A stretch of DNA of 64,000 nucleotides from Lautropia sp. (GTDB lineage Bacteria > Pseudomonadota > Gammaproteobacteria > Burkholderiales > Burkholderiaceae_E): positions 955,464 through 1,019,463 of the forward strand of contig JAUNAC010000001.1 of the NCBI GenBank assembly GCA_030527825.1, in the 5' to 3' direction. The first letter of the stretch is position 1; each line of letters opens with the position of its first letter. The notes under the pieces are model-generated. The model was not told where the DNA came from. It made no database searches and was given only the letters and a program-made list of their open reading frames with translations. The position numbers and the translations under genes are program-made. Positions 1-8,805 of the stretch are shown here, piece after piece.

Positions 1-174
1 GCCATGGTGGCGGAGGCGGCCCCGGTCCGCCGCACTCGCAAGGTGAAAGCAGAGGTGGCCCCGGTGGCGGCACCTGCACGGCGTACTCGCACATCCAATC
101 CCCAGACCAAGGCTACAGTGGAGAGTCACGCGACCCAGGCCGTCTGGCCTTTCCCTGTAGGGCGTCGTCCCTGA
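1..174 (+). CDS. 3' end of an unidentified Ala/Pro/Arg/Lys-rich protein
   Basis: An open frame enters from the left edge and stops at a TGA at 172-174, giving 57 residues. The tail is rich in Ala, Pro, Val and basic residues, with repeated RRTR-type patches, and ends in VWPFPVGRRP. Such a basic, low-complexity tail is typical of nucleic-acid-binding proteins (histone-H1-like proteins, RNase E-like tails), but no domain is visible, so I do not name it. It is read in the same direction as the following yggT gene, about 155 bp away. Coding status rests only on the open frame and its composition. Confidence 0.4.
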   Translation, partial: AMVAEAAPVRRTRKVKAEVAPVAAPARRTRTSNPQTKATVESHATQAVWPFPVGRRP

Positions 175-329
175 TGAGGTAGACGTTGTCCGTTTGATCA
201 TAGCCTGCAGCCGCTGCGAATTTTTCGGGCGGCTGTTGGTTTTTGGGGAAATGGTATGCTTTGCAGGCTAGACCACACGACACCAGATGGGATGTCCTGG
301 GCTAATCCATATTTTTGCAGGGGACGGGA

Positions 330-890
330 ATGCAGGCGATTCTTTGGATGCTGATACAGACAGTGGCTTCTCTGCTGGCCAGTGCCTGCCTGTTGCGTGT
401 CTACGCGTGCTGGTTGGGTATGTCACCGCACAGCAATCCATTGGTGGGCTTTGCTGTTGCTTTGACTCAGTGGCTCGTTCGTCCAGTAGGACGTCTGATC
501 AAGCCATCACGGGGATTGGACTGGCCAAGTGTCGTTGCTGCAGTTGTGGTCGGCCTGACGGCAGCGCTGGCCTTTTCGCTGGTGTGGGATGTGATGTTCA
601 GCCCGGTCTATGTTGTGTTGCTCGGGTTGCTATGGGTGGTGCGCTGGGGGCTATATTTGGCCATGATGCTGATCATTATGTCTGCCGTACTGACGATCAT
701 TAACCCGCAGGCACCGCTTGCATGGCCACTGGCAGCGCTGACTGCTCCCTTGCTTAAACCGTTTCGGCGGATTGTGCCCTTGGTTGGCCAGTTTGATCTT
801 TCACCGCTTGTTGCCTTGCTGGTGATTCAGGTTGTTCTGGTCCTGTTTGATCCTACAGTGGTACTGGCGTTGCTGAGCCGGCCCGGATGA
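330..890 (+). CDS. yggT: YggT family integral membrane protein
   Basis: A 186-residue, very hydrophobic protein with at least four membrane segments in two halves, as in the duplicated YGGT domain. The second half holds the family pattern NPxAPxxxP, then PFRRIVPxxGxxDLSPLVALL near the C-terminus. YggT proteins are small inner-membrane proteins without a settled biochemical role; links to osmotic tolerance and cell-envelope assembly are reported for relatives. I chose the ATG at 330 because GGGGA lies just upstream; a TTG at 315 would add five residues. Convergent with the pfkB-type gene, with a 155-bp gap (891-1045) in which I see no strong terminator. Confidence 0.9.
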   Translation: MQAILWMLIQTVASLLASACLLRVYACWLGMSPHSNPLVGFAVALTQWLVRPVGRLIKPSRGLDWPSVVAAVVVGLTAALAFSLVWDVMFSPVYVVLLGLLWVVRWGLYLAMMLIIMSAVLTIINPQAPLAWPLAALTAPLLKPFRRIVPLVGQFDLSPLVALLVIQVVLVLFDPTVVLALLSRPG

Positions 891-1045
891 ATTGGCGACT
901 GAGGTCTCCTGGATATAGGGTGCGAGAGGGCTAGGCTCTATACACCAAGGGGCGTGTTGGCTTAGCCCGTAACCCGGACCATGGATGCGCCATCCCGCCA
1001 CGTCCTGCAGTAGGGCTAGGGGGCTTAGGCGGCAGCTCGGAGTTT

Positions 1046-1993
1046 TCACCAGGGGCGTTCGCCATAGGCACTGGCGAAACGGTCAGCAATATCGGTCCGC
1101 GAAGGGCGATGGTTTTGCGGACCGGCAGATTCAATCTTGATAGCCCCCAGGACGCTGCCCAGTTTTGCCGCCTTGTCCCAGTCCCATTGATGGGTTAATC
1201 CATAAAGCAGCCCGGCACGGTAGGCGTCGCCGCAACCGGTAGGATCGGTGGCTTGACTGATCGGGGCTGCTTTGATGGTGCTGATCTGACCGTTTTTGTG
1301 CAGGCGGGATCCATCTCCTCCCAGGGTAACGATCATGATGCCGGCTACCGAGGCGGCTTCAGCCTCGCTCCAGCCGGTTTTATTGCATAACAGGCCAAAT
1401 TCGTAGTCATTGACAGTCAATGCGCTGGCCTGCTCGAGTAGAGCTTTCAGCTCCTCTCCTGAAAACATGGGCAGAGCCTGACCTGGATCGAAAATGAAGG
1501 GAATGTTAGCGGCCGCAAGCTGGCGGGCATGTTCTTGCATCGCCTGTTTGCCGTTGGGTGAAACAATGGCCCAGGAAATATCGCTGGCAGGGAATGCGTC
1601 GATACGGGCGCGATGTGCTTCGCTCATGGCGCCTGGATGAAAGGCCGTGATCTGGTTGGCGGCCTTGTCAGTCGTAACGAAGGCCTGCGGCGTAAAGTAA
1701 TCAGGCAATACGAGCAACTGGCGGGTATCGATTCCATATTGTTTTAACTGCTCGACATACGCCGATCCATCAGTTCCTACCGCGCCCAGAATGGCAGGAT
1801 GCTCGCCCAGTAGGGTGAGATTGTAGGCAATGTTGGCTGCACAGCCACCTGCTTCACGCTTGAGTTGCGGCGTGAGCATGGAAATGTTGATCTGGTGAAC
1901 CCGCTCGGGCAGGATGTGGTCCTTGAAATAGCCATCAAAGACCATGATGGTATCGAAAGCGACGGAACCGCTGATCAGGGCGTATCGGGACAT
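1046..1993 (-). CDS. PfkB-family carbohydrate (adenosine/ribokinase-like) kinase
   Basis: A 315-residue soluble sugar or nucleoside kinase of the ribokinase fold. The N-terminal signature with the substrate-binding di-glycine (REAGGCAANIAYNL) lies at about residues 46-59. The C-terminal ATP/anion-hole motif DPTGCGDAYRAG is at 250-261, with Asp256 as the expected catalytic base. Substrate cannot be fixed by eye; Burkholderiales orthologues in this position are usually called adenosine kinase or generic carbohydrate kinase. It is the last gene of the minus-strand run that begins upstream of tlpA, 55 bp after the DUF3426 gene, and so may be co-transcribed with it. Confidence 0.85.
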   Translation of the reverse strand: MSRYALISGSVAFDTIMVFDGYFKDHILPERVHQINISMLTPQLKREAGGCAANIAYNLTLLGEHPAILGAVGTDGSAYVEQLKQYGIDTRQLLVLPDYFTPQAFVTTDKAANQITAFHPGAMSEAHRARIDAFPASDISWAIVSPNGKQAMQEHARQLAAANIPFIFDPGQALPMFSGEELKALLEQASALTVNDYEFGLLCNKTGWSEAEAASVAGIMIVTLGGDGSRLHKNGQISTIKAAPISQATDPTGCGDAYRAGLLYGLTHQWDWDKAAKLGSVLGAIKIESAGPQNHRPSRTDIADRFASAYGERPW

Positions 1994-2048
1994 GGTTTAC
2001 CTGTAATGAGTGAGGCCGGATTATGCTGGCGGGTATTGCGGCGAATTG

Positions 2049-3512
2049 TCAGGGATAAAACAGGCCGACGGAATAGCCAGCGAGATTCAGGTCATTGGTT
2101 TCCAGTAGCAAATCGAGGGGTTGCTCACTGTTGGGCGGCATGCCGGCAGCAAGTACCTGCAGGTTGGGGAGGTACTGAGCAGGTTGTAGCACCTTACGCA
2201 CGACGATGGCGTTGGATGGGCCGGTGAGGGTTAGCTCCATGGCCGGCCACCTCGTTGGCAGTGTGCTGCGATTACGCAGGATGGCTGTCATGCGGGTTTT
2301 GCCTGGATGCCGGGTATTGCGCAATTCAAAGGACTCGATAGACAGGGCGCCCAGATTCATGGGGGGGCTGATGTCCTGGCCGGTGAGAACGCTGGCTACC
2401 CTGGCTATGGGACGCAGAAACGGTGTGTTGTAGGCAATCTCGGTGCGAAAGACCGCTAATAACTGAATGATGGCAATTGCTGTCAGCGCAACGAGAAGTG
2501 GTCGCCGCCGGGACGCAGTCAGCCAGCCTGTCTGGCGATGGTTGCGGCTGCCTTCGCTGGAGCGTGGGCTGCGATGGCTACGCCGGCGGCCGTGCCCGGA
2601 GCGACGGCTGGTTGCGCGGTTGGAACCAGATGACGCGGTTGACGGAGGCGGGGATGTCTGCCCTTCGATGCCATGAGAAGGGCTATCGACGGAGGGGTCA
2701 TGCGGGGTTTCACCATGGGGCGTTGCTATCGGGCCAGCTTCAGCCTGGCGTGGTTTCTGCTGACGCCAGATGCGGTTGGCTGCGTCGATCAGGGCACCGG
2801 CAGCCCGTGTGTCCGGATCGAGAGGATCGTCTTTCGATGGCCGGGTGTGGGTATTGCGCAGAGATGATGGAAGCTGAACGTTAGCTTCGCTATTGTGTCC
2901 CGGCAGCGGCAAGTCACTATCGGCCATGAAGAAGACGGTTTTGATGTCGTCATCTTCCACTGGTTCAAGTGGTGCCCGGGTCGCTGTCTGGGGTGATGCA
3001 GGGGGGGGGGAAGGGAGGGTCCCTGTACGCTGCGTTGCATCCGCGCTGCGATTGCGTCCCCGGCGTTTTCCCTTTTCAGCAGGGCTGGCAGCGGAGGTGG
3101 GTGGCTGTTGGGCAGGGGGAGATGCGGTGGTCTCGGGAGCATGTTTGCTGCCCGTTGCCGGTGCAAGAGGGGGGGCAGGTTCTGACTGCTCTGTCTGTGA
3201 GCCGATGTCTGAAGGCGTTGTGGCCAGCGGATCAGCCGGTTGCGAGACGGCCGTTGTCTGGGTGCCGGTTTCCTGAGAAGGTGATGAATGGCCGGAAATT
3301 TTGGTGGTACCGCCATCCGGGCCACTGGATGGGCTAGTGGCCTGATCCGGCTGTTCTGCGTTTTCATCCCGATCAACATATCGCAGGTGTTCTACGCCGG
3401 AAAACACATGCTGGCAGACACCGCAACGAACCAGACCACGCCGCAGTTTGAGCTGGTCGGGCACGACCTTGAAACTGGTCTTGCATTGTGGACAAGTGGT
3501 GGCGAGCGCCAT
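2049..3512 (-). CDS. Zinc-ribbon DUF3426 membrane protein
   Basis: 487 residues. The N-terminus is an MJ0042-type zinc ribbon with CxxC pairs at Cys7/Cys10 and Cys30/Cys33 (TTCPQCKTSF and VRCGVCQHVF). A long Pro/Ser/Thr/Gln-rich linker follows (about 45-325), then one membrane segment (LLVALTAIAIIQLLAVF, about 335-352) and a C-terminal DUF3426 domain, probably periplasmic. Function of the family is unknown; it is conserved beside prmA in Burkholderiales. The linker coding region holds a run of ten C residues on the coding strand (G10 on the plus strand at 3001-3010), which could slip. Gap 3513-3761 upstream holds no gene I can support. Confidence 0.85.
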   Translation of the reverse strand: MALATTCPQCKTSFKVVPDQLKLRRGLVRCGVCQHVFSGVEHLRYVDRDENAEQPDQATSPSSGPDGGTTKISGHSSPSQETGTQTTAVSQPADPLATTPSDIGSQTEQSEPAPPLAPATGSKHAPETTASPPAQQPPTSAASPAEKGKRRGRNRSADATQRTGTLPSPPPASPQTATRAPLEPVEDDDIKTVFFMADSDLPLPGHNSEANVQLPSSLRNTHTRPSKDDPLDPDTRAAGALIDAANRIWRQQKPRQAEAGPIATPHGETPHDPSVDSPSHGIEGQTSPPPSTASSGSNRATSRRSGHGRRRSHRSPRSSEGSRNHRQTGWLTASRRRPLLVALTAIAIIQLLAVFRTEIAYNTPFLRPIARVASVLTGQDISPPMNLGALSIESFELRNTRHPGKTRMTAILRNRSTLPTRWPAMELTLTGPSNAIVVRKVLQPAQYLPNLQVLAAGMPPNSEQPLDLLLETNDLNLAGYSVGLFYP

Positions 3513-3761
3513 GTCGCTATCTTGATGATCAGGGAGAAATGTCGGAAAACAGCAGATCGTAGCCGGGAACGACGCCGGTCAGGCGTCCGACCCCTCGGTA
3601 GCTGCCGCGGATCGTCGCTAGAACCATGATGATACGGGACTCGTGGCGAGTTGCCGGCGGATATGCAAGTTTACCGGCGCGAAGATCGCATATTGTGGGA
3701 AAGCGTGCAAACGCCGTGAATCCGATACCGACTGGATGTCGGATTTTCCGTCGCATGGTGA

Positions 3762-4769
3762 TCAACGCTGTCCGCTCAGGCAGGCCCAGCCGTCCCGAGT
3801 TCGCCAGGCTTGCACATGCAGGGCGGGATCGTAGCATTGTGCGACCTCGTCAATCTGCCGTTCCAGGACGCCGGACAAAACCAGCCGTCCACCAGGGGCT
3901 ACGAGTGAGGACAGGATGGGAGCGAGTAGCTTGAGCGGGGTGGAGAGAATGTTCGCAATGACCAGATTGGCAGCGGAAGGCAAGGGAGTCTCGCCCCCGC
4001 GTGCCTGGATATCGACGCGATTGATGCGTGCGTTTTCTGTGGTGCTGATCACAGCCTGCGGGTCGATGTCGATGCCAATAACATCGGTGGCGCCAAGGCG
4101 TGCTGCAGCTATGGCCAAAATACCGGATCCACAGCCATAGTCTATGACGCGAAGACCGCGGGGTGGATGTTCATCCAGCCATTCAAGACACAGGCGGGTT
4201 GTTGGATGGCTCCCGGTTCCAAACGCAAGGCCGGGGTCAATGATCAGCGCTTCTCGTTGGTCACCCTGTTTGTCGGCGACGTGCCAGCTTGGCAGGATGA
4301 GCAGATGTTGTCCAACCGGAATGGGATCGAATTGAGCCTGGGTGATTCGAACCCAGTCCTGATCGTCCAGCCAACGGACATCCAGCAAGGTGGGCAACGG
4401 ACGCTCAAGACGCTCGGCCCCTGCCAGCAGAATGGCGTATTGATGGGCAGAGATTCCCGTGATGATGTGTGGACTTGCCTTCTGGTCTTCACTGGGAGAG
4501 GGATGAACAGCCGGACTGTCTCGCTCTTGATCAAGTAGGATGGTCAGACGGGTACGCCGCCATCCGAATGTCTGGGGAAGGTAGCCTTCGCCAGTCCCGG
4601 GTAGGCCTGCCGGAATGGGTTCGCCAAAGAGAGGCTGCTCGTCTGGAGAATCAGCATCGGCATCTTCTGCTTGGACCGAGAGTGCGCCCGCTGCCAGCAG
4701 GGCGTCAGCCCAGTCTTCGGCATCGGCCTTATCTACCTCGATGGCAACTTCAATCCAGGACTGGGTCAT
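3762..4769 (-). CDS. prmA: Ribosomal protein L11 methyltransferase
   Basis: 335 residues, somewhat longer than the usual ~295 because of an insert after the N-terminal domain (around residues 40-100). The N-terminus MTQSWIEVAIEVDKADAEDW matches the PrmA substrate-recognition domain. The C-terminal class I methyltransferase domain carries the SAM-binding motif VIDYGCGSGILAIAAARLG and, further on, LVIANILSTPL, the PrmA form of the N-x-L motif IV region. It trimethylates L11 on the ribosome using S-adenosylmethionine. It lies 11 bp downstream of accC on the same strand, the common betaproteobacterial arrangement, so co-transcription is likely. Confidence 0.95.
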   Translation of the reverse strand: MTQSWIEVAIEVDKADAEDWADALLAAGALSVQAEDADADSPDEQPLFGEPIPAGLPGTGEGYLPQTFGWRRTRLTILLDQERDSPAVHPSPSEDQKASPHIITGISAHQYAILLAGAERLERPLPTLLDVRWLDDQDWVRITQAQFDPIPVGQHLLILPSWHVADKQGDQREALIIDPGLAFGTGSHPTTRLCLEWLDEHPPRGLRVIDYGCGSGILAIAAARLGATDVIGIDIDPQAVISTTENARINRVDIQARGGETPLPSAANLVIANILSTPLKLLAPILSSLVAPGGRLVLSGVLERQIDEVAQCYDPALHVQAWRTRDGWACLSGQR

Positions 4770-4780
4770 GGGGCGTCTCG

Positions 4781-6136
4781 TTACGCTGACCGCTGAATTT
4801 GGGACAGCAGTTTTTCCAGATAGTGAATGGAGGTTCCGCCGTCATTGAAGTGCGGGTCTTCCATCAGATCCCGGTGCAGGGCAATGTTGGTGTTGATGCC
4901 CTCCACCACCATTTCGGACAAGGCGATTTTCATGCGCTGGATGGCCTGATGGCGGCTGTCGCCATAGCAGATGACCTTGCCGATCATGGAGTCATAGAAC
5001 GGGGGGACAAAATAGTTGTTGTAGACATGCGAGTCCACCCGTGTACCAGGGCCTCCGGGTGGGTGCCAATTGGTGATGCGTCCCGCCGAAGGGGTGAACT
5101 TGTAGGGATCCTCGGCATTGATCCTGCACTCGATGGCGTGTCCCTTGATCCGGATGTCGTCCTGGGTGATCGAGAGTTTTTCCCCCGCAGCGATACGTAT
5201 CTGTGCCTGAACCAGATCAATACCGGTAATCAGCTCGGTCACCGGATGCTCCACCTGCAGCCGGGTGTTCATCTCGATGAAAAAAAATTCACCATTTTCA
5301 TAGAGAAACTCAAATGTGCCAGCGCCACGATAGCCAATAGCTTGACAGGCGTGGACGCAACGCATTCCGATCTGATGGATGAGGTCGCGGGAAATGCCTG
5401 GAGCAGGGGCTTCTTCAATAATTTTCTGGTGGCGGCGTTGCATCGAGCAGTCGCGTTCGCCAAGATAGACGGCATTGCCGTATTCATCAGCTAGTACCTG
5501 GATCTCGATATGACGCGGATTCTCCAGGTAACGTTCCATGTAGACCGAGCCGTTGTTGAAAGCGGCCTGGGCCTCGCTGCGCGTGGTGGCGACAGCCCCA
5601 AGGAGGGATGCTTCATCGTGTACAACGCGCATCCCGCGACCACCACCTCCGCCTGCAGCTTTGACGATGATCGGATAACCGACTTTGCGAGCGGCTGCGA
5701 TGATTTCCTTGGGGTCATCCGGCAAGGCTCCATCAGAGCCAGGCACTACAGGAACCCCCGCCTTCTCCATGGCATTCTTGGCCGAAATCTTGTTGCCCAT
5801 CAGACGGATGGACTCTGGCCGAGGGCCGATAAATACAAATCCACTGCGTTCAACCTGTTCGGCGAAATCCGCGTTTTCTGACAGGAACCCATAGCCAGGA
5901 TGTATGGCGCCAGCATCTGTCAGTTCGGCTGCGCTGATGATGGCAGGAATGTTCAGGTAGCTGCTGCGCGAGGGGGGGGGGCCGATACAGACCGATTCGT
6001 CGGCAAGACGGACATATTTAGCTTCGGTGTCAGCTTCGGAATGAACCACCACGGTACGGATGCCCATTTCACGACAGGCGCGCTGGATACGCAGGGCAAT
6101 TTCGCCCCGGTTGGCGATAAGGATCTTTTCGAACAT
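4781..6136 (-). CDS. accC: Acetyl-CoA carboxylase, biotin carboxylase subunit
   Basis: 451 residues, standard length. The N-terminal biotin carboxylase domain begins [17 protein letters not shown]; the ATP-grasp domain contains the glycine loop [13 protein letters not shown] and the [14 protein letters not shown] catalytic segment; the C-terminal domain follows. It carboxylates the biotin on AccB with ATP and bicarbonate in the first step of fatty-acid synthesis. It follows accB by 17 bp on the same strand, the classical accBC operon. Odd point: codons near residue 52 (GPPPSRSS) are written with ten consecutive C residues on the coding strand (G10 on plus at 5972-5981), unusual for an essential gene. 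Confidence 0.97.
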   Translation of the reverse strand: MFEKILIANRGEIALRIQRACREMGIRTVVVHSEADTEAKYVRLADESVCIGPPPSRSSYLNIPAIISAAELTDAGAIHPGYGFLSENADFAEQVERSGFVFIGPRPESIRLMGNKISAKNAMEKAGVPVVPGSDGALPDDPKEIIAAARKVGYPIIVKAAGGGGGRGMRVVHDEASLLGAVATTRSEAQAAFNNGSVYMERYLENPRHIEIQVLADEYGNAVYLGERDCSMQRRHQKIIEEAPAPGISRDLIHQIGMRCVHACQAIGYRGAGTFEFLYENGEFFFIEMNTRLQVEHPVTELITGIDLVQAQIRIAAGEKLSITQDDIRIKGHAIECRINAEDPYKFTPSAGRITNWHPPGGPGTRVDSHVYNNYFVPPFYDSMIGKVICYGDSRHQAIQRMKIALSEMVVEGINTNIALHRDLMEDPHFNDGGTSIHYLEKLLSQIQRSA

Positions 6137-6153
6137 GCTAGTTGCCCGGGACG

Positions 6154-6621
6154 TTATTCGATGATGAACAGCGGCTGGCCGTATTCGATGGGCTGTCCGT
6201 TTTCAACGAGAACTTCTACGATGGTGCCGCTGAATTCCGAGTCGATTTCGTTCATCAGTTTCATGGCCTCGATGATGCACAGTGTGTCACCGACTTTGAC
6301 GGTGCTGCCGACAGACACGAAAGGTTCGGCTTCGGGGGTCGGCGCACGGTAGAGGGTGCCAACCATGGGGGATTTAACGGTTTTGCCCCGTGTAGCAGCG
6401 GGGGCGGCAGCGGGTTGGACTGGATCCGCTGCGGGCTGGGGGGCTGCCGCCGGTGGCTGGCTGGCGGGAATCTGCACGACCTGAGCGACGGGGGGCTGAG
6501 TGGCTACCGGCGGGGCTGCTTTCACGATGCGAACCCGACCTTCGGCTTCGGTGATTTCCAGTTCGGAAATGCTGGACTCGGCAACAAGATCAATCAAGGT
6601 TTTCAGTTTGCGCAAATCCAT
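6154..6621 (-). CDS. accB: Acetyl-CoA carboxylase, biotin carboxyl carrier protein
   Basis: 155 residues with the usual three parts: a short N-terminal domain ([18 protein letters not shown]), an Ala/Pro-rich flexible linker (about 35-77), and the C-terminal biotinyl domain. The biotin attachment motif EAMKLMNEI places the biotinylated lysine at Lys121. The protein carries carboxybiotin between AccC and the carboxyltransferase. An AGGA box lies about nine bases before the ATG. First gene of the accBC pair; the 171-bp gap upstream (6622-6792, towards aroQ) probably holds its leader or an internal promoter, but I could not identify one with confidence. Confidence 0.97.
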   Translation of the reverse strand: MDLRKLKTLIDLVAESSISELEITEAEGRVRIVKAAPPVATQPPVAQVVQIPASQPPAAAPQPAADPVQPAAAPAATRGKTVKSPMVGTLYRAPTPEAEPFVSVGSTVKVGDTLCIIEAMKLMNEIDSEFSGTIVEVLVENGQPIEYGQPLFIIE

Positions 6622-6792
6622 GCTGGATGTTCCTGATATATGTGGATGGCCTGAGGGCCGGGTTGTCAGTAAAGAAAAACGGTCTGCTGTCCCTGAGAGA
6701 TAACAGGCCGACGGTGCAATGGGTGGGGCATGAGCGGTTGACGATACATGAATTGCCTGCTGTCAGGAAACTATCAGGATTGTGTCCCTTTT

Positions 6793-7299
6793 TCAGCCAG
6801 AGACCTGGATTTCCGGTGAAAAACCTGATGTGCAAACCGATGCCCGACCCAGGCGGTGCAGGATATGCAGCAGTGCTGCTTCATAGCCATAGGCACCCAT
6901 GCCAACGACCGTGGCATCGGCAAGGTCGGAAAAATAGGAGTGGTGGCGAAAGGGCTCCCGTCGGTGCACGTTGGACAGATGCACTTCAACGAAGGGGATC
7001 GCCACCGCAGCCAGTGCATCACGCAGCGCCACGCTGGTATGGGTATACGCGGCAGGATTGATGATGATGAACGCGGTGTTCTCGGCACGGGCGGCCTGAA
7101 TGCGGTCGATCAGTGCCCCCTCATGATTGCTCTGGAAATGCGCCAGCTGCATCCCGTGCTGGCGGGCGATATCGGTCAGTCGATGGTTAATGTCGGCCAG
7201 CGTTGTGTGGCCGTACACATCGGGCTCCCGGGTGCCCAGCAGATTGAGGTTGGGCCCGTGTATGAGCAGCAGGCTGTTTTTGGTGGCAGATGCGTTCAA
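6793..7299 (-). CDS. aroQ: Type II 3-dehydroquinate dehydratase
   Basis: 168 residues, a little longer than the usual ~145-150. Characteristic type II motifs are present: the N-terminal active-site loop [14 protein letters not shown], the central [18 protein letters not shown] segment with the catalytic histidine region, and EVHLSN towards the C-terminus. The enzyme dehydrates 3-dehydroquinate to 3-dehydroshikimate in the shikimate pathway, forming a dodecamer. It starts 12 bp after tlpA and precedes accB on the same strand, the conserved betaproteobacterial order. Together with aroE at 13.3 kb this window supplies two consecutive shikimate steps. Confidence 0.96.
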   Translation of the reverse strand: MNASATKNSLLLIHGPNLNLLGTREPDVYGHTTLADINHRLTDIARQHGMQLAHFQSNHEGALIDRIQAARAENTAFIIINPAAYTHTSVALRDALAAVAIPFVEVHLSNVHRREPFRHHSYFSDLADATVVGMGAYGYEAALLHILHRLGRASVCTSGFSPEIQVSG

Positions 7300-7311
7300 G
7301 ATCGTGCAAAC

Positions 7312-7968
7312 TCAATGCATTTCGCCGGATTTTAGCATTGAACGGAGCATGTCGATATCCAGGGTGCCGCTGTGCCGCCACTGAATCTGGCCATGTGCAT
7401 TCAGTACTACCGTAAACGGGAGGCCATTGCGGGTGTTGCCCCAGTCGCGGGCCAGATGCAGCGCGTTGTAGCCGGCCAGCAGCAACGGGAAGTCGATGGT
7501 CGGGTTCTGGGTTGCGAAGCGGCGGACATTGGCCGGCGTATCGGCGGCGATACCGACGAAGGTGGCGCGATTGCCGGTTTCATGGGCAAGAGCGGCCAGG
7601 GCTGGCATTTCCTTGATGCAGGGAGCACACCATGTGGCCCAGAAATTGATCACGACGGGCCGGCCCTGCCAGGCGGTGATGTCCGGCGCCTCGGGATTCA
7701 GGCTGGGAAAACCCTTGTTGGCCAGCTGCGTCAGTGCAGTGGGCGAGGGTGCGGAAGCAATCGCTTCGGTCGTGGGGGCGGGGTCGTGATCGGCAGACGC
7801 CAGCGCCGGGCCATGGGCCAGGACGCCGGTCATCAGCAGGGCTGCCCAGAGGCGGTAACGATTGTGTGAGTGATGTGAGAGCATGACAGGATGTTTGATG
7901 TCAGGAAAAACAGCGGGAGGCTGCTTCGATCCCATGGTGTTTGCCTGGGTCGGGCTTTCAGTGTGCAT
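7312..7968 (-). CDS. TlpA/ResA-like periplasmic thioredoxin-fold protein
   Basis: 218 residues. After an N-terminal region with one hydrophobic segment (LWAALLMTGVLAHGPALASA, a signal peptide or anchor) comes a thioredoxin-fold domain with the redox motif WCAPC in FWATWCAPCIKEMPAL. Such proteins reduce or isomerise disulfides in the periplasm, often for cytochrome c maturation. The start is uncertain: the ATG at 7968 overlaps the end of the upstream gene by 11 bp and gives a long pre-signal stretch, while the ATG at 7884 gives a normal signal peptide; neither has a good ribosome binding site. Confidence 0.88.
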   Translation of the reverse strand: MHTESPTQANTMGSKQPPAVFPDIKHPVMLSHHSHNRYRLWAALLMTGVLAHGPALASADHDPAPTTEAIASAPSPTALTQLANKGFPSLNPEAPDITAWQGRPVVINFWATWCAPCIKEMPALAALAHETGNRATFVGIAADTPANVRRFATQNPTIDFPLLLAGYNALHLARDWGNTRNGLPFTVVLNAHGQIQWRHSGTLDIDMLRSMLKSGEMH

Positions 7969-8788
7969 CAGGTAGGCTGTGCCCGTCCGATTGCATTAAC
8001 CGGCGCAGGGCGGGCAGATCGCCGCGTTCGGTGCCATGGGCGCGTTTGAGCGCTCCGCGCAGATCATCGTGGTCGTAGACGGAAATCATGATGGACAGGC
8101 CCTGGGCGTCGGTGAACAGCAGGGCCGGGACAGTCCGGTTGTGGCTCGAGAAATGGCCCACCTCGGCCACGTCGTAGTGAACGCCCTGATCCAGCAGGAG
8201 CATTTCGAGCTCTTTGGCTTCATCGGTGAAGCACTGGATGTGCAGTATGGCATGCGCCGTCACAACCCCTTTCCAGGCTGCGCCGGCCAGATAGGGGTGG
8301 TAGTCGGCCAGCCGCTCCATCCAGGTCAGCGCCGCCTGCCGGAATAGCTGAACCCGTTCCGCATGCTGGGGGTCGAAAAGATCGAGATGCTGGCGCAGCG
8401 CCTGATCGATCTCCTCGTTGGTTGGTACCAGACCTGCGGGCGGCGTGCCGCCGGCATAGGTGCGGCGAAGCGCCTTTTGCTTGGCGCTCTGGTAGTCCAG
8501 CCCGCCATCGGCGATCAGGCGGGCGGCCTGATCGGCAAGATCGGCACGTAGATCATTGCGGCCATCGCCGGGAAGAGACATGACAGAAGATTCGGACATG
8601 GATGCCATAGGGGCCAGGAGGATTGGCTGGTCAGACACAACGTCTGTCGTTTGCAACAAGTTTACCGGGACAGGCGCCGGCGTGTGCGGATCCGCTTGCC
8701 GGATGACCCCGATTTGTTGTGGATCCGGGGCAGTCGTGGCATACGCGGCGATTCTTGGGCGGTTTTTGGCGAATGCAGATAATGGCAT
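7958..8788 (-). CDS. Conserved hypothetical protein next to mpl
   Basis: 276 residues from the first ATG. I do not recognise a named family with certainty. The C-terminal half (PYLAGAAWKGVVTAHAILHI, later ELEMLLLDQGVHYDVAE) resembles a stretch found in nucleotidyltransferase-like hypothetical proteins encoded beside mpl in other Burkholderiales. No signal peptide or membrane segment. The true start may be one of the ATGs at 8608, 8599 or 8581, because residues 1-60 are low in conservation-like character and the first ATG is only 17 bp from the divergent mpl start. It overlaps tlpA by 11 bp, suggesting coupled expression. Confidence 0.7.
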   Translation of the reverse strand: MPLSAFAKNRPRIAAYATTAPDPQQIGVIRQADPHTPAPVPVNLLQTTDVVSDQPILLAPMASMSESSVMSLPGDGRNDLRADLADQAARLIADGGLDYQSAKQKALRRTYAGGTPPAGLVPTNEEIDQALRQHLDLFDPQHAERVQLFRQAALTWMERLADYHPYLAGAAWKGVVTAHAILHIQCFTDEAKELEMLLLDQGVHYDVAEVGHFSSHNRTVPALLFTDAQGLSIMISVYDHDDLRGALKRAHGTERGDLPALRRLMQSDGHSLPDAH

Positions 8789-8805
8789 GCCTCTAGAATC
8801 GGCAC

